A DNA stretch of 64,000 nt from JAAZBA01 sp964461815 (GTDB lineage Bacteria > Bacillota > Clostridia > Oscillospirales > QAMX01): NCBI GenBank assembly GCA_964461815.1, contig CAYWVF010000010.1:1-64000 (forward strand). Direction: 5' to 3'. Each line of letters begins with the position of its first letter. The first letter of the stretch is position 1. The translations under genes and the position numbers were made by a program. The notes below the pieces were generated by a model. It made no database searches and was not told the origin of the DNA. It worked only from the letters and a program-made list of their open reading frames with translations. Shown here piece by piece: positions 18,540 through 27,202 of this stretch.

Positions 18540-19052
18540 TCATATTACGTCTATCTGCACACCGCGCATAACATCCAGCGCAGCTTTATTTATCTCTTCA
18601 TCCACAGCCGCCGTACAGCTCGAATCGACGATTATCCGGAGCTCCGGACAAAATGCCTTTATCGTTATCGCATTTGAAATAACACATATATTCGACACAA
18701 GTCCTATAAGCTCTACCGACTCATATCTGCCATTTGCTATATACTCAGCCAATTCAACCGATCCGAATGTATTTTTCTCGAAAATCTTTGCATTTTCCGC
18801 ATATTTTTTTGCATCACCGTACAGTTCATGTCCTCTTGTACCCTTAATGCAATGCGGTACAGGCAGTTTTTTGCCCTCCTGTGTTTCAAGATAATTGTCA
18901 TAATGCGTATCAAGCGTGAATACTACCTCGTATCCATCCTCAATGCATCTTTTTATCTTATCGCATACAGGTAATTTCTGTGCTTTCTCAAAACCCAGCG
19001 CACCGTCCACAAAATCGTTTTGATAATCTATAACAACAAGCAGCTTTTTCAT
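18540..19052 (-). CDS. Isochorismatase/nicotinamidase-family cysteine hydrolase
   Basis: The 170-residue protein has the family triad in order: D9 in VVIDYQNDF, K93 in FEKNTFGS and C123 in LVSNICVISNA. The metal-binding type segment TLDTHYDNY fits nicotinamidase-like members. Such enzymes hydrolyse amides or related bonds; nicotinamide is a good guess because PncA-type enzymes share DTH and the VSNICVI pattern, but the substrate is not proven by sequence. It sits 7 bases downstream of galT and 15 bases upstream of the ceramidase-like gene in one operon. Confidence 0.8.
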   Translation of the reverse strand: MKKLLVVIDYQNDFVDGALGFEKAQKLPVCDKIKRCIEDGYEVVFTLDTHYDNYLETQEGKKLPVPHCIKGTRGHELYGDAKKYAENAKIFEKNTFGSVELAEYIANGRYESVELIGLVSNICVISNAITIKAFCPELRIIVDSSCTAAVDEEINKAALDVMRGVQIDVI

Positions 19053-19059
19053 ATTTCTA

Positions 19060-20037
19060 TCAGTCTTTCACAGATGCCTTGAATTTCTCGTATGCGGCAC
19101 GAAGCTCTATAGCCTTTTCTTCCGGAGCTGTCGGATTGCAATGTGCCCAAACTCCTGTTTCACTTGATGCGTTATATTTTATCTTATTTTTGGAACGCAT
19201 TGGTGGGAAGAATTCAATATGGAAGTGGTAATCCTCAGAATAATCGCCGCTGTTTACAGGATTCTGATGCATACACATCATATATGGAAAAGCAAATCCA
19301 AACAGATTGTCCAGTGTACCTGCCGCATACTTCACCGCATGTGCCAAGCTGTCACGCTCAGCATCCGTAAACTGGAGCAGATTCTGCTTGTGATTTTTCG
19401 ATACTATGTAAATACCATACGGATACTCACAGAAAAACGGAATGAACACGCTGAAGTGCTCGTTCTCGAAAACCATACGTCTGCCATCCTTCTGCTCATC
19501 ACGAAGCATATCGCAAATAAGGCAGCGGCCCTTTTCCTCATGATATTCACGGCATGACTCTGTCTCAAGCTCGATCTTCTTCGGGATAAAGCTGTATCCG
19601 TATATCTGTCCGTGCGGATGCGGCATTGTAACGCCTACGGCTTCTCCGCGATTTTCGAATATGAATATGTATTTGATCTTTTCATCCTTACTCAATTCCT
19701 CAAAGCGTTCTGTCCACAGATCGACAAGCTTTCTGACATGACTGAGCGGAAGCTCAGGCAGAGTGATCGTATGCTCCGGAGAATACAGTATTACCTCACA
19801 TTTTCCGTAAGCTTCGGCAGTTTTATAAAGCTCTGTCTCAACATCATCCGGCTTCGGCGGATTCTGTGACAGTGCAGGAAAATCGTTATCGTATTTCAAC
19901 ACGTCAAAATGATCAGGTACCTTTCCGGATCCCGGGCAAAACGGACACCAGTCTTTTGGCATCTGCGGTCTGTTCTGTCTATGTGACGCGATCATTATGT
20001 AATCTTTTGTCAGTGGATGATATCTAAGTTCAGCCAT
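19060..20037 (-). CDS. galT: Galactose-1-phosphate uridylyltransferase
   Basis: The 325-residue protein contains the GalT active-site motif HPHGQIYGY, with the nucleophilic histidine in HPH, the zinc-site cysteines in WCPFCPGSG near the N-terminus, and the late HFHIEFFPP motif. It exchanges UMP between UDP-glucose and galactose-1-phosphate in the Leloir pathway. It is the class I type and near full length. It is first in a three-gene operon on the minus strand with its own promoter at 20068-20095; galK and galE are not nearby, so galactose use must rely on distant genes or the enzyme serves another sugar phosphate. Confidence 0.92.
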   Translation of the reverse strand: MAELRYHPLTKDYIMIASHRQNRPQMPKDWCPFCPGSGKVPDHFDVLKYDNDFPALSQNPPKPDDVETELYKTAEAYGKCEVILYSPEHTITLPELPLSHVRKLVDLWTERFEELSKDEKIKYIFIFENRGEAVGVTMPHPHGQIYGYSFIPKKIELETESCREYHEEKGRCLICDMLRDEQKDGRRMVFENEHFSVFIPFFCEYPYGIYIVSKNHKQNLLQFTDAERDSLAHAVKYAAGTLDNLFGFAFPYMMCMHQNPVNSGDYSEDYHFHIEFFPPMRSKNKIKYNASSETGVWAHCNPTAPEEKAIELRAAYEKFKASVKD

Positions 20038-20067
20038 TTTCGCACCTCCGTAAATTTTTCACTTTTT

Positions 20068-20095
20068 ATTATATCATATCCTGTAAAAAAATCAA
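20068..20095 (-). promoter_or_regulatory. Promoter of galT operon
   Basis: On the minus strand, TTGATT -35 (20090-20095), a 16-base spacer and TATAAT -10 (20068-20073) lie 30 bases before galT. Confidence 0.65.
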
Positions 20096-20134
20096 TATTT
20101 TTTCTGATCTACTTCAATTTTATCTTAATTTGCC

Positions 20135-20163
20135 TTGAATTTCAGCTTGACATCATTTATAAT
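20135..20163 (+). promoter_or_regulatory. Promoter of second degV gene
   Basis: TTGAAT -35 (20135-20140), a 17-base spacer and TATAAT -10 (20158-20163). The start at 20207 follows 43 bases later. Confidence 0.7.
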
Positions 20164-20206
20164 AGTATGTAGGCATAATATTTTCACCCAGAAAGGACTG
20201 CATACC

Positions 20207-21082
20207 ATGAATTATAAATATGTTTTTTTTACAGATTCAACATGTGACCTGACTAATGAATTATATGATGAATTTGATATACAGCGTCTTTGCCTGAAGA
20301 TAAGCCTTGACGGTCAAACCTACGAGGATAACTGCAAAGATCTCGACCCAAAAGACCTTTACGAACGTATGGCCGCAGGTTCGGTTCCGACCACCATGCA
20401 GGTAAATGTCCAGCAATTTATCGATAAGTTCTCACCTGTTTTGCAGAACGGGTCAGACATACTTTATCTTGCATTCTCCTCAGGTCTCAGCGGAACATAC
20501 AACAGTGCATGTATTGCCGCAAAGGAGCTGACGGAAATGTTCCCTGAACGCAAAATATACATTATAGACTCCCTCTCTGCCGCAGGTGGAGAAGGTCTTC
20601 TTGCCATGAACATAGCCAAGCGCAGACTCGAGGGTGTATCTATTGACGAGCTTTATGAGTGGGCAAACAAATTCAAATTCAACATTGTTCATTACTTTAC
20701 CGTAAATGATCTGTTTCATCTTCACCGTGGCGGACGTGTTTCAAAAACAGCAGCTATTGTCGGCACTCTTGCAGGTATCAAGCCTGCTATGTACGTTGAT
20801 AATCTCGGCAAGCTGTGCGTTGGAAGCAAGGTAAGAGGTCGAAATGCATCCTTTAAAACTATTGTAGGCAAGCTAAGTGACGTAGCCATAGATCCAGAAA
20901 ACAGTATTGCATTAGTTAATCATGCAAACGCACCCGAGGAAGCAGAAGCAATTGCAGCTCTCATGCGTGAAAGTATGCATTTTAAGGAAATAAAGACCCT
21001 GCCGCTCGGACCTGTCATAGGTTCACACACAGGTCAGGGCTGTATTGCGATATATGCAGTCGGTACAGAGCGCAAGTGGTAA
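20207..21082 (+). CDS. DegV family fatty-acid-binding protein (second copy)
   Basis: The 291-residue protein is a complete DegV member: FFTDSTCDLTNE at the N-terminus, FSSGLSGTYNSA and HRGGRVSKTAAIVG in the middle, GSHTGQGCIAIY at the end. ATG 20207 is chosen because AGAAAGGA lies just upstream and the fold begins directly after it; an extension to 20135 would cover the promoter. The expected role is fatty-acid carriage for FakA-type phosphorylation and membrane lipid synthesis. It is only distantly similar to the other DegV protein at 6222-7064, consistent with different ligands (inference). Confidence 0.87.
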   Translation: MNYKYVFFTDSTCDLTNELYDEFDIQRLCLKISLDGQTYEDNCKDLDPKDLYERMAAGSVPTTMQVNVQQFIDKFSPVLQNGSDILYLAFSSGLSGTYNSACIAAKELTEMFPERKIYIIDSLSAAGGEGLLAMNIAKRRLEGVSIDELYEWANKFKFNIVHYFTVNDLFHLHRGGRVSKTAAIVGTLAGIKPAMYVDNLGKLCVGSKVRGRNASFKTIVGKLSDVAIDPENSIALVNHANAPEEAEAIAALMRESMHFKEIKTLPLGPVIGSHTGQGCIAIYAVGTERKW

Positions 21083-21118
21083 TTTTTCGATAAAATATTT
21101 TAATATTACATTTGCCCA

Positions 21119-21147
21119 TTGCAAATTATACTATAATATGATATAAT
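21119..21147 (+). promoter_or_regulatory. Promoter of metK
   Basis: TTGCAA -35 (21119-21124), a 17-base spacer and a perfect TATAAT -10 (21142-21147). The transcript should start near 21154, giving a leader of about 57 bases. Confidence 0.75.
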
Positions 21148-21158
21148 TCGATTATCTG

Positions 21159-21185
21159 TACGGATTCCCTCAACCGTATGGGAAT
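21159..21185 (+). promoter_or_regulatory. metK leader element with two interleaved helices
   Basis: Four segments occur in order: TACGG (21159-21163), ATTCCC (21164-21169), CCGTA (21174-21178), GGGAAT (21180-21185). Segment one is exactly complementary to three, and two to four, an ABA'B' order. The junctions are short (0, 4 and 1 bases), so a classic pseudoknot would be strained and the helices may instead be alternatives. The second helix ends 8 bases before the AGGAGG site at 21194. It does not match the SAM-I or SMK-box consensus that I know for metK leaders. A regulatory role is inference. Confidence 0.45.
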
Positions 21186-21210
21186 GGAAAATGAGGAGGA
21201 GTTTTAATAA

Positions 21211-22371
21211 ATGCCACGCAGATTATTTACAAGTGAATCCGTTACCGAAGGACATCCCGATAAGCTTTGCGATCAGGTATCCGATGCCGTTCTTGATGAG
21301 ATCATATCAAAGGATCCAAATGCACGTGTAGCGTGTGAAACAGCTACAACAACAGGTGTTGTTTTTGTTATGGGCGAGATCACCACAGATTGCTACGTTG
21401 ATATTCCGTCTATAGTAAGACAGACGATAAAAAATATTGGCTACGACAATGCTAACTATGGCTTTGACTATAAGTCTTGTGCTGTGCTTTCATCTATAGA
21501 TGAGCAGTCTCCCGACATTGCAATGGGCGTCAACGCTTCCGATGAGTATAAAACCTCTAAAAAGGATGATTACGATATCATCGGTGCAGGCGATCAGGGA
21601 ATGATGTTCGGATATGCATGTGATGAGACTCCGGAGCTCATGCCGGCTCCAATTGCTTATGCACATCTTCTTGCTCGCAGAATGTCCGAGCTGAGAAAAG
21701 ACGGTACTCTGCCGTTCCTTCGTCCCGACGGAAAGACTCAGATAACGATGGAATATGATGAAAACGGCAAGATACTCGGTATTGATACAGTAGTAGTATC
21801 CTCTCAGCACGATCCCGACATTGAGCTTGGCGATCTTCGTAACGAGATAAAATCAAAGCTCATTTTGCCGACACTGCCCTCCGAGCTTATTCGTGATACA
21901 ACTAAATTCTTTATTAACCCGACAGGACGTTTTGTTCTCGGCGGACCGCCTGCCGATACGGGACTCACAGGCAGAAAGATCATCGTTGATACATACGGTG
22001 GCTATGCTCGTCATGGCGGCGGTGCATTCTCCGGCAAGGATCCGACAAAGGTTGACCGCAGTGCAGCTTATATGGCTCGCTATGCAGCTAAAAACATTGT
22101 TGCCGCAGGACTTGCAAAGCAGTGTGAGATCCAGGTATCCTACGCTATCGGTGTTGCCAGACCTGTATCGCTCTTAGTCAACACATACGGCACAGGCAAG
22201 ATATCGGATGAAAAGATCTCCGCTCTTGTAAGCGAGAAATTTGATTTCCGTCCTGCAAGTATTATCGAGCATCTCGGTCTGAGAAGACCTTTATATCGTC
22301 AGATCGCCGCTTACGGACATTTCGGACGTCCGGAGCTTGATCTTCCGTGGGAAAAGACAGACGTATTATGA
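21211..22371 (+). CDS. metK: S-adenosylmethionine synthetase
   Basis: The 386-residue protein is a full-length Met[18 protein letters not shown] at the N-terminus with the ATP-binding histidine, [12 protein letters not shown], and the phosphate-binding [19 protein letters not shown] motif. It makes S-adenosylmethionine from methionine and ATP in the cytoplasm and works as a tetramer. AGGAGG lies 11 bases upstream of ATG 21211. It is transcribed alone from its own promoter and ends before the terminator at 22496-22530. The short leader with interleaved complementary segments may control it. Confidence 0.97.
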   Translation: MPRRLFTSESVTEGHPDKLCDQVSDAVLDEIISKDPNARVACETATTTGVVFVMGEITTDCYVDIPSIVRQTIKNIGYDNANYGFDYKSCAVLSSIDEQSPDIAMGVNASDEYKTSKKDDYDIIGAGDQGMMFGYACDETPELMPAPIAYAHLLARRMSELRKDGTLPFLRPDGKTQITMEYDENGKILGIDTVVVSSQHDPDIELGDLRNEIKSKLILPTLPSELIRDTTKFFINPTGRFVLGGPPADTGLTGRKIIVDTYGGYARHGGGAFSGKDPTKVDRSAAYMARYAAKNIVAAGLAKQCEIQVSYAIGVARPVSLLVNTYGTGKISDEKISALVSEKFDFRPASIIEHLGLRRPLYRQIAAYGHFGRPELDLPWEKTDVL

Positions 22372-22495
22372 TCCGCAGCGTAGCATCAGATCCTGTCTTG
22401 TCAGTCATAGTAAATTCGTTTTGCATGATTGCGATATCGGCAGGCTCTGCCAAACGAACTACATATCTGCAATGATCGGATATAATTTTACCGAT

Positions 22496-22530
22496 AAAAA
22501 ACCGAACGAAAAAATTTCGTTCGGTTTTTT
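22496..22530. terminator. Bidirectional terminator after metK
   Basis: A stem of about 15 bp, rich in CCGAACGAAA and its complement, has an A-run before and a T-run after, so it works for both metK and the convergent lipoprotein gene. Confidence 0.8.
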
Positions 22531-22540
22531 CAATATAAAA

Positions 22541-23323
22541 CTATTCTTCTTTTTCTTCTATGTATACTGCGGATTCAAGCTGCTGTACCTGTTCGTCATC
22601 AGCGTCAAGGAAAGAGAATCTTACGATCGAATATCCGGTAGCATTTACGGTTATCGTCACGTCACCTGATTCGGTAAGCACCTCAGGCTCGATCGTAACT
22701 ATATCGTCATCATTCTCCGTTACCTCTACCCTTGTTACCTCTCCGCCGATCTCAACATTGAACGTTCTTGTATCACCTATCTCTTCAAGTGTACCCTCAA
22801 AGCCTGATATACCGTAAGGAGCTATTTCCACATTCCAGACATCCTTGCCGCCATAAGCAGGTGAAGAAATATTTTCATATCCCTCGCCGTTTACACCGAA
22901 AAGACCTTCTGTAGCTTCGATATAATACTTCGTTCCGGCATCAAACATTCCGTCAAGACCCAATTCAAATATTGTTCCGTTTGTTTCGGGATCAGAAAAA
23001 ATGTTGACATTATTATACTCTGTCTGGTTCGCTTCAAATACAAAGCTCTGGAACACTGTATCGTCATCATAATTATATATCGTAACGCTACCTTCTTCCA
23101 GCTTTATTGCCGGACGTTCAAAAATAAATCTGACAACATTGATACCGCACGGCATGACCTCTCCGTCTTCACAGATCGGCGTGTGCGTCACTTCACCTAT
23201 CTCATTATCTCTGAACGACACCATCATTTGCAGCTGCGTAGCAGCCTCAGAGCTTGTACATCCGCTGAACAGCATTACAATGACTAATATCAAAGCTGTG
23301 ATGATCGTCAATTTTCTCTTCAT
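22541..23323 (-). CDS. Putative lipoprotein with immunoglobulin-like C-terminal region
   Basis: The 260-residue protein has a lipoprotein signal peptide: MKRK, a hydrophobic run and the lipobox LFSGC, so Cys is expected to be lipidated on the outer face of the membrane. The C-terminal 90 residues (VTRVEVTENDDDIVTIEP, VTITVNATGYSIVRFSF) look like a bacterial Ig-like strand pattern. The start at 23323 is supported by GCAGGA 6 bases upstream; an ATG at 23341 overlaps the previous stop as TAATG. It closes a four-gene minus-strand operon with sugar enzymes. No specific function is recognised; a surface sugar-binding or envelope role is possible. Confidence 0.7.
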   Translation of the reverse strand: MKRKLTIITALILVIVMLFSGCTSSEAATQLQMMVSFRDNEIGEVTHTPICEDGEVMPCGINVVRFIFERPAIKLEEGSVTIYNYDDDTVFQSFVFEANQTEYNNVNIFSDPETNGTIFELGLDGMFDAGTKYYIEATEGLFGVNGEGYENISSPAYGGKDVWNVEIAPYGISGFEGTLEEIGDTRTFNVEIGGEVTRVEVTENDDDIVTIEPEVLTESGDVTITVNATGYSIVRFSFLDADDEQVQQLESAVYIEEKEE

Positions 23324-23340
23324 TTTGTTCCTGCTTCCCA

Positions 23341-24300
23341 TTACTTTTCTAAGTATTTTTCTTCTTCATCCATGAATTTGAGTATCTCTTCCATAGACTT
23401 GATACCTGTGGAAGCGCCCTGTGCCATTACGCAGTGTGTGCCAACGGCATTTGCATATTTTGCACACTTTTCAAGCTCCCAGCCCTGGCTGAGACCTGCA
23501 AGGAAGCCTGAGCAGAAGGAGTCACCTGCACCTGTCGTATCAACAGCCTTGATACGGTTATATGTCGGAACCTGCAGAACCACACCTTCCTTTGTCTTGA
23601 TATAGCAGCCCTTTTTACCTACCTTAAGAACAATTACCTTCGGGCCCATCGTAAGGAACTTATCGCAGATATCCTCAACCTCTGTAAGTCCACCTGACAG
23701 CGGCACAGCCTCTTCATAGCTCGGCATAAAGTAGTCGATATAAGGCATACTCGGTCCTACAAGCTCCATCCAACGGCCTTTAGAATCCCAGCATACGTCG
23801 TAAGCTGTTGTCTTACCCATTTCCTTACACTTTTTGAGGAACAGCGCACAATCCTCACCATCAAATGACGGCAAGAGCATTCCGCCCGTTACAAATACGA
23901 TATTCGTCTTTGCAATAACATCGTAATTTACATCTTTTTCTCTGAATACACCGTTTGCACCCGGGCAATGGATAAATGAACGCTCACCATCCGGGCTGAT
24001 AAGTGCAAGAGATGCAGATGTTCCCTTCTCTGTTGTTACAGACAGGCCCTCTGTTGCAACGCCCTTTGCCTCGAGCTCGCTAGCCATAAATCTTCCGAAT
24101 CCGTCATCACCGATCATACCGAGGACTGCGGATTTAAGTCCCATCTTAGATACATTGATCGCACACGTTGCAGCATTACCGCCTGTATAGAGACCAATAC
24201 TGTCGCAAAGATCAAGCTTTCCTTTCTCAGGCAGAGCTGTTACAGGCTTTGCCATTGCATCTGCTACCAAAATACCTACGCTTACTACATCATACATCAT
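23341..24300 (-). CDS. PfkB-family sugar kinase
   Basis: The 319-residue protein is a ribokinase-fold kinase: the N-terminal GGNAATCAINVSKMG segment binds sugar, and the C-terminal DTTGAGDSFCSGF motif carries the anion hole and catalytic aspartate. Full length for the family. The exact sugar (ribose, fructose, 2-keto-3-deoxygluconate or another) cannot be read from sequence. It lies 21 bases after a lectin-fold protein and near a polyol-phosphate dehydrogenase-like gene, so its substrate is probably in the same catabolic route (inference). Confidence 0.87.
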   Translation of the reverse strand: MMYDVVSVGILVADAMAKPVTALPEKGKLDLCDSIGLYTGGNAATCAINVSKMGLKSAVLGMIGDDGFGRFMASELEAKGVATEGLSVTTEKGTSASLALISPDGERSFIHCPGANGVFREKDVNYDVIAKTNIVFVTGGMLLPSFDGEDCALFLKKCKEMGKTTAYDVCWDSKGRWMELVGPSMPYIDYFMPSYEEAVPLSGGLTEVEDICDKFLTMGPKVIVLKVGKKGCYIKTKEGVVLQVPTYNRIKAVDTTGAGDSFCSGFLAGLSQGWELEKCAKYANAVGTHCVMAQGASTGIKSMEEILKFMDEEEKYLEK

Positions 24301-24321
24301 TTATTTACCTCCAAATATAAT

Positions 24322-24945
24322 CTAAAACTCGGGAGTATAGTTAGTTTCTGCTTCTTTCCACGTTGGTCTGTATACCTTAAAATCACGAAATGCGATCTGA
24401 CTGCAATACGTGCCAAGTCCTACACGACCGCATTCCGGATCATTTATCGGATCATCCTCACTTAAGATCACGATCACATTACCGTCAACGGCAATGAAGC
24501 TCTGTCCGCCAATGATACCTGCATTTATATGGTATTCCACACCCGGTTCAGCTCTGAAAGCCTGAGACAAGGCACGTGGACTGCATTGCGGATATCTCTC
24601 GATACCTGTATAGCTATGCCACCAACCGTTTATGCCTGCAATGTAGCCTACATCAGCGTCTCCGACTTCGAAATTCCACCCCTTTGCACGCCACGTACAG
24701 TTCATATCATTTGAACACGGAGGTATTATCATGCCGTAAAAATCCAGCATAACATCACCGTCAAAGCATTGCTTCGTATAAATAATGCCTCCCGCATTGC
24801 CTCTGTAGATGCCTGTCAGAACTCCGTTTTCGGCTTTCCACTCGCCACCTGTGATCTCCCAATTTCTTTCCCATCCATCGAAAAAAGTGTCATGGAATAG
24901 CAGTGTACTCTGATCTATAAGTATTTCCTTGTCTACAACTATCAT
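24322..24945 (-). CDS. Concanavalin-A-like fold protein, function unknown
   Basis: The 207-residue protein has the pattern of a jelly-roll domain: LFHDTFFDGWERNWEI at the start, many spaced Trp/Gly strands, and a closing IAFRDFKVYRP that is common in lectin-fold and DUF1080/DUF1961-like sugar-active proteins. No signal peptide is seen. It lies 3 bases after the mannitol-dehydrogenase-like gene and 21 bases before a PfkB kinase, which implies a role in handling a sugar derivative. I cannot assign catalytic residues, so enzyme versus binding protein is undecided. Confidence 0.65.
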   Translation of the reverse strand: MIVVDKEILIDQSTLLFHDTFFDGWERNWEITGGEWKAENGVLTGIYRGNAGGIIYTKQCFDGDVMLDFYGMIIPPCSNDMNCTWRAKGWNFEVGDADVGYIAGINGWWHSYTGIERYPQCSPRALSQAFRAEPGVEYHINAGIIGGQSFIAVDGNVIVILSEDDPINDPECGRVGLGTYCSQIAFRDFKVYRPTWKEAETNYTPEF

Positions 24946-24948
24946 ATT

Positions 24949-26190
24949 TTACGGGATCAGCTTCGGGCGAAGAACATCACGCTTCAGATCCTCAGCCTTA
25001 GCAAGAAGGTCTTCCATCGTTGCGCCGGACTTTATCATATCATAATATGTCTTTACATAACCTGCTGCAAGGCTGTCATCACTCAGCTCCATGTGGTTTT
25101 TGATAACATTTTCCACACCACCGTCTTTTATCATTGACTGGATATAGTCTGAGCCTTCGTCATTATCTGTATTAAAGAACATACCTGCCGCAGCACCGAG
25201 TGCAATATATACGCAGCCACAGCCCTCGCTCTCAGCCAGCTTTAACGCACCTGCAAAGCGGTCTGATGATGAAAGCTTACGCTTTGTATCCTTACCGACT
25301 CTTGCTACAGTATCACCCAACGCACGATTTCCGAAACGAAGCACAAGATCCTCTATATGCTCTGCCAGGTTCTCGAGTGGGAATTTGAAATGCTTTGACA
25401 TAGCAAGTGCAGACTCTGTCATGGCTCTCTGAGCGATGAGCTTTGTGATCGGGTCTGATATTGACTGCCAGATATATTCCTTATTATTGAGCATTCCAAG
25501 GTAAGCTGTAAGAGCATGACCCATATTATGTAAATAGAGCTTACGTCTGATATAGAATTCAAACGGAGTATACGGATGCAGTCCGGGGATATCGGGATAT
25601 TCGCCCTTCCATGCAGCAGCATCGACCGGGAGCTGGCAGTATTCCTCAACACATACTCTCAGCATATCGCCCTTACGCATCTCATCAGTCATAACAGGTA
25701 CCATTCTGCCGATAGATGCCTCTACAAGACCTGTTGTCTTATCGAATATTGCGATCTCTTCTTCTGTAAGTGTCTCCGTGATAAGCTTACGCATAAGCTT
25801 GTCTGCATCTATAAGATTCTCGCAAATAACTATATTAAACGGAGTCATGTTGCCCTCTGCCCAGCGCTTTTTAAGGCCGGCTGTGATAAGAGGAACTATT
25901 CTCGGCATTATGTTAACACCTACTGCTGTAGCCATAGCATCAGCTGCTGCTATTGTATTGATAACAGCATCCTTATCCGCACCATTGACACCGCTTACAT
26001 TCTTGATTATCTCATCACGGCTGCCGTTGCTGGATACGATCTCAACAGGATACTGACGCAGCTCATTCAGAGCATCGATCACCTGCATATTGACATCTAC
26101 GAATTTTACCTCATAGCCTGCCTTTGAGAATAACGCACCTATAAAACCTCTGCCGATATTTCCGGCACCGTACTGTACAAATGTTTTCAT
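24949..26190 (-). CDS. mtlD: Mannitol-1-phosphate 5-dehydrogenase-like polyol dehydrogenase
   Basis: The 413-residue protein starts with a Rossmann motif QYGAGNIGRGFIG and continues with CENLIDAD, the RKLYLHNMGHALTAYLG segment with the catalytic lysine region of the long-chain mannitol dehydrogenase family. MtlD oxidises mannitol-1-phosphate to fructose-6-phosphate with NAD+. The protein is about 30 residues longer than enteric MtlD, and no mannitol PTS genes are near, so a different polyol-phosphate or uronate substrate is possible. It is first in a minus-strand operon with a lectin-fold protein, a PfkB kinase and a lipoprotein. Confidence 0.75.
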   Translation of the reverse strand: MKTFVQYGAGNIGRGFIGALFSKAGYEVKFVDVNMQVIDALNELRQYPVEIVSSNGSRDEIIKNVSGVNGADKDAVINTIAAADAMATAVGVNIMPRIVPLITAGLKKRWAEGNMTPFNIVICENLIDADKLMRKLITETLTEEEIAIFDKTTGLVEASIGRMVPVMTDEMRKGDMLRVCVEEYCQLPVDAAAWKGEYPDIPGLHPYTPFEFYIRRKLYLHNMGHALTAYLGMLNNKEYIWQSISDPITKLIAQRAMTESALAMSKHFKFPLENLAEHIEDLVLRFGNRALGDTVARVGKDTKRKLSSSDRFAGALKLAESEGCGCVYIALGAAAGMFFNTDNDEGSDYIQSMIKDGGVENVIKNHMELSDDSLAAGYVKTYYDMIKSGATMEDLLAKAEDLKRDVLRPKLIP

Positions 26191-26230
26191 TGTCTTTTAC
26201 CTTCCTTATATCGTTTTATATATTAAACAC

Positions 26231-26259
26231 TTGACTTTACTGAAAAAAAAATATACAAT
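26231..26259 (+). promoter_or_regulatory. Promoter of pyridoxamine kinase gene
   Basis: TTGACT -35 (26231-26236), a 17-base spacer and TACAAT -10 (26254-26259) lie 38 bases before the start at 26297. Confidence 0.7.
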
Positions 26260-26296
26260 AAATTAAAACACATCTTTTGAAAGGAACGTCCTTTAT

Positions 26297-27124
26297 ATGA
26301 CAAAAAGAGTTGCCGCAATCCATGACCTTGCAGGAATTGGACGCTGCTCACTTACAGCTATAATCCCGGTCATCTCCGCAATGGGTATTCAATGCTGCCC
26401 TGTACCTACCGCCATTCTTTCTACTCATACAGGCGGCTATACCGGCTTCAGCTTCCTCGATATGACCGACGAATTAAAAAAATACATTGCTCACTGGAAA
26501 GAGCTTAACGAAAAGTTCGATGCAATATATACCGGTTTTCTCGGTTCTGCCGCTCAGATAAGTCTTGTTAATGACTTTATCACTGATTTCAATCACGACT
26601 CATGTCTTCTTATGGTCGACCCCGTTCTCGGAGATAACGGTAAAGCTTATGCTACCTGCGACGCTGTACTGTGCGGTAAAATGTGTGAGCTTGCAAAGCG
26701 AGCATACATTATGACACCCAATCTTACCGAGGCGGCTATATTGCTTGGCAAGGATTACAACAGCGCACCGTCCGATGAGGAGGGGCTTGAAAAATGGCTT
26801 CGCCAACTCAGCGCTCTCGGTCCGGAGCAAATAGTTCTGACAGGTCTCAACAATGGCCCTGATAAGCTCACGGTAGCCGTTTATGACAGGTCTGTAGGCT
26901 CCGCACAATTTCTTTACGGAGAGCGTGTCGGCGGAGATTATCCCGGCACCGGAGATATATTTACAAGTGTTCTTCTCGGCGGTCTGCTTAATGGAAATAC
27001 TCTTTCCGACAGCGCACGTAAAGCAATGGATTTCGTCCGCGACTGTGTTAAGTATACTTACGACATGAAGACCACCGTCCGTGAGGGACTTTTACTTGAA
27101 CCTATGCTCAAGCTTTTGATGTGA
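26297..27124 (+). CDS. pdxY: Pyridoxamine/pyridoxal kinase
   Basis: The 275-residue protein is a ribokinase-fold vitamin B6 kinase: VAAIHDLAGIGRCSLTA at the start, THTGGYTGFSF (substrate pocket), the VDPVLGDNGKAY segment and the GDYPGTGDIFTS catalytic motif. It phosphorylates pyridoxal, pyridoxamine or pyridoxine with ATP for PLP salvage. It resembles the clostridial pyridoxamine kinase type. It is a single-gene unit divergent from the mtlD-like operon. Whether it prefers pyridoxal or pyridoxamine cannot be told. Confidence 0.9.
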   Translation: MTKRVAAIHDLAGIGRCSLTAIIPVISAMGIQCCPVPTAILSTHTGGYTGFSFLDMTDELKKYIAHWKELNEKFDAIYTGFLGSAAQISLVNDFITDFNHDSCLLMVDPVLGDNGKAYATCDAVLCGKMCELAKRAYIMTPNLTEAAILLGKDYNSAPSDEEGLEKWLRQLSALGPEQIVLTGLNNGPDKLTVAVYDRSVGSAQFLYGERVGGDYPGTGDIFTSVLLGGLLNGNTLSDSARKAMDFVRDCVKYTYDMKTTVREGLLLEPMLKLLM

Positions 27125-27202
27125 CTCTTCATGCAATTGATCGTACATATCTATTATATCTCTGAATTATAAATTTTGCAATGCTTTTTTCATTTTTCTC
27201 TG

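Noticed and set aside
21083..21210. SAM-I or SMK-box riboswitch before metK
   Set aside because: The leader is only about 57 bases and lacks the conserved core of either class that I know; kept as an unassigned element.
24949..26190. Classical mannitol operon
   Set aside because: No mannitol PTS or MtlR gene is near, so only the family name is supported.
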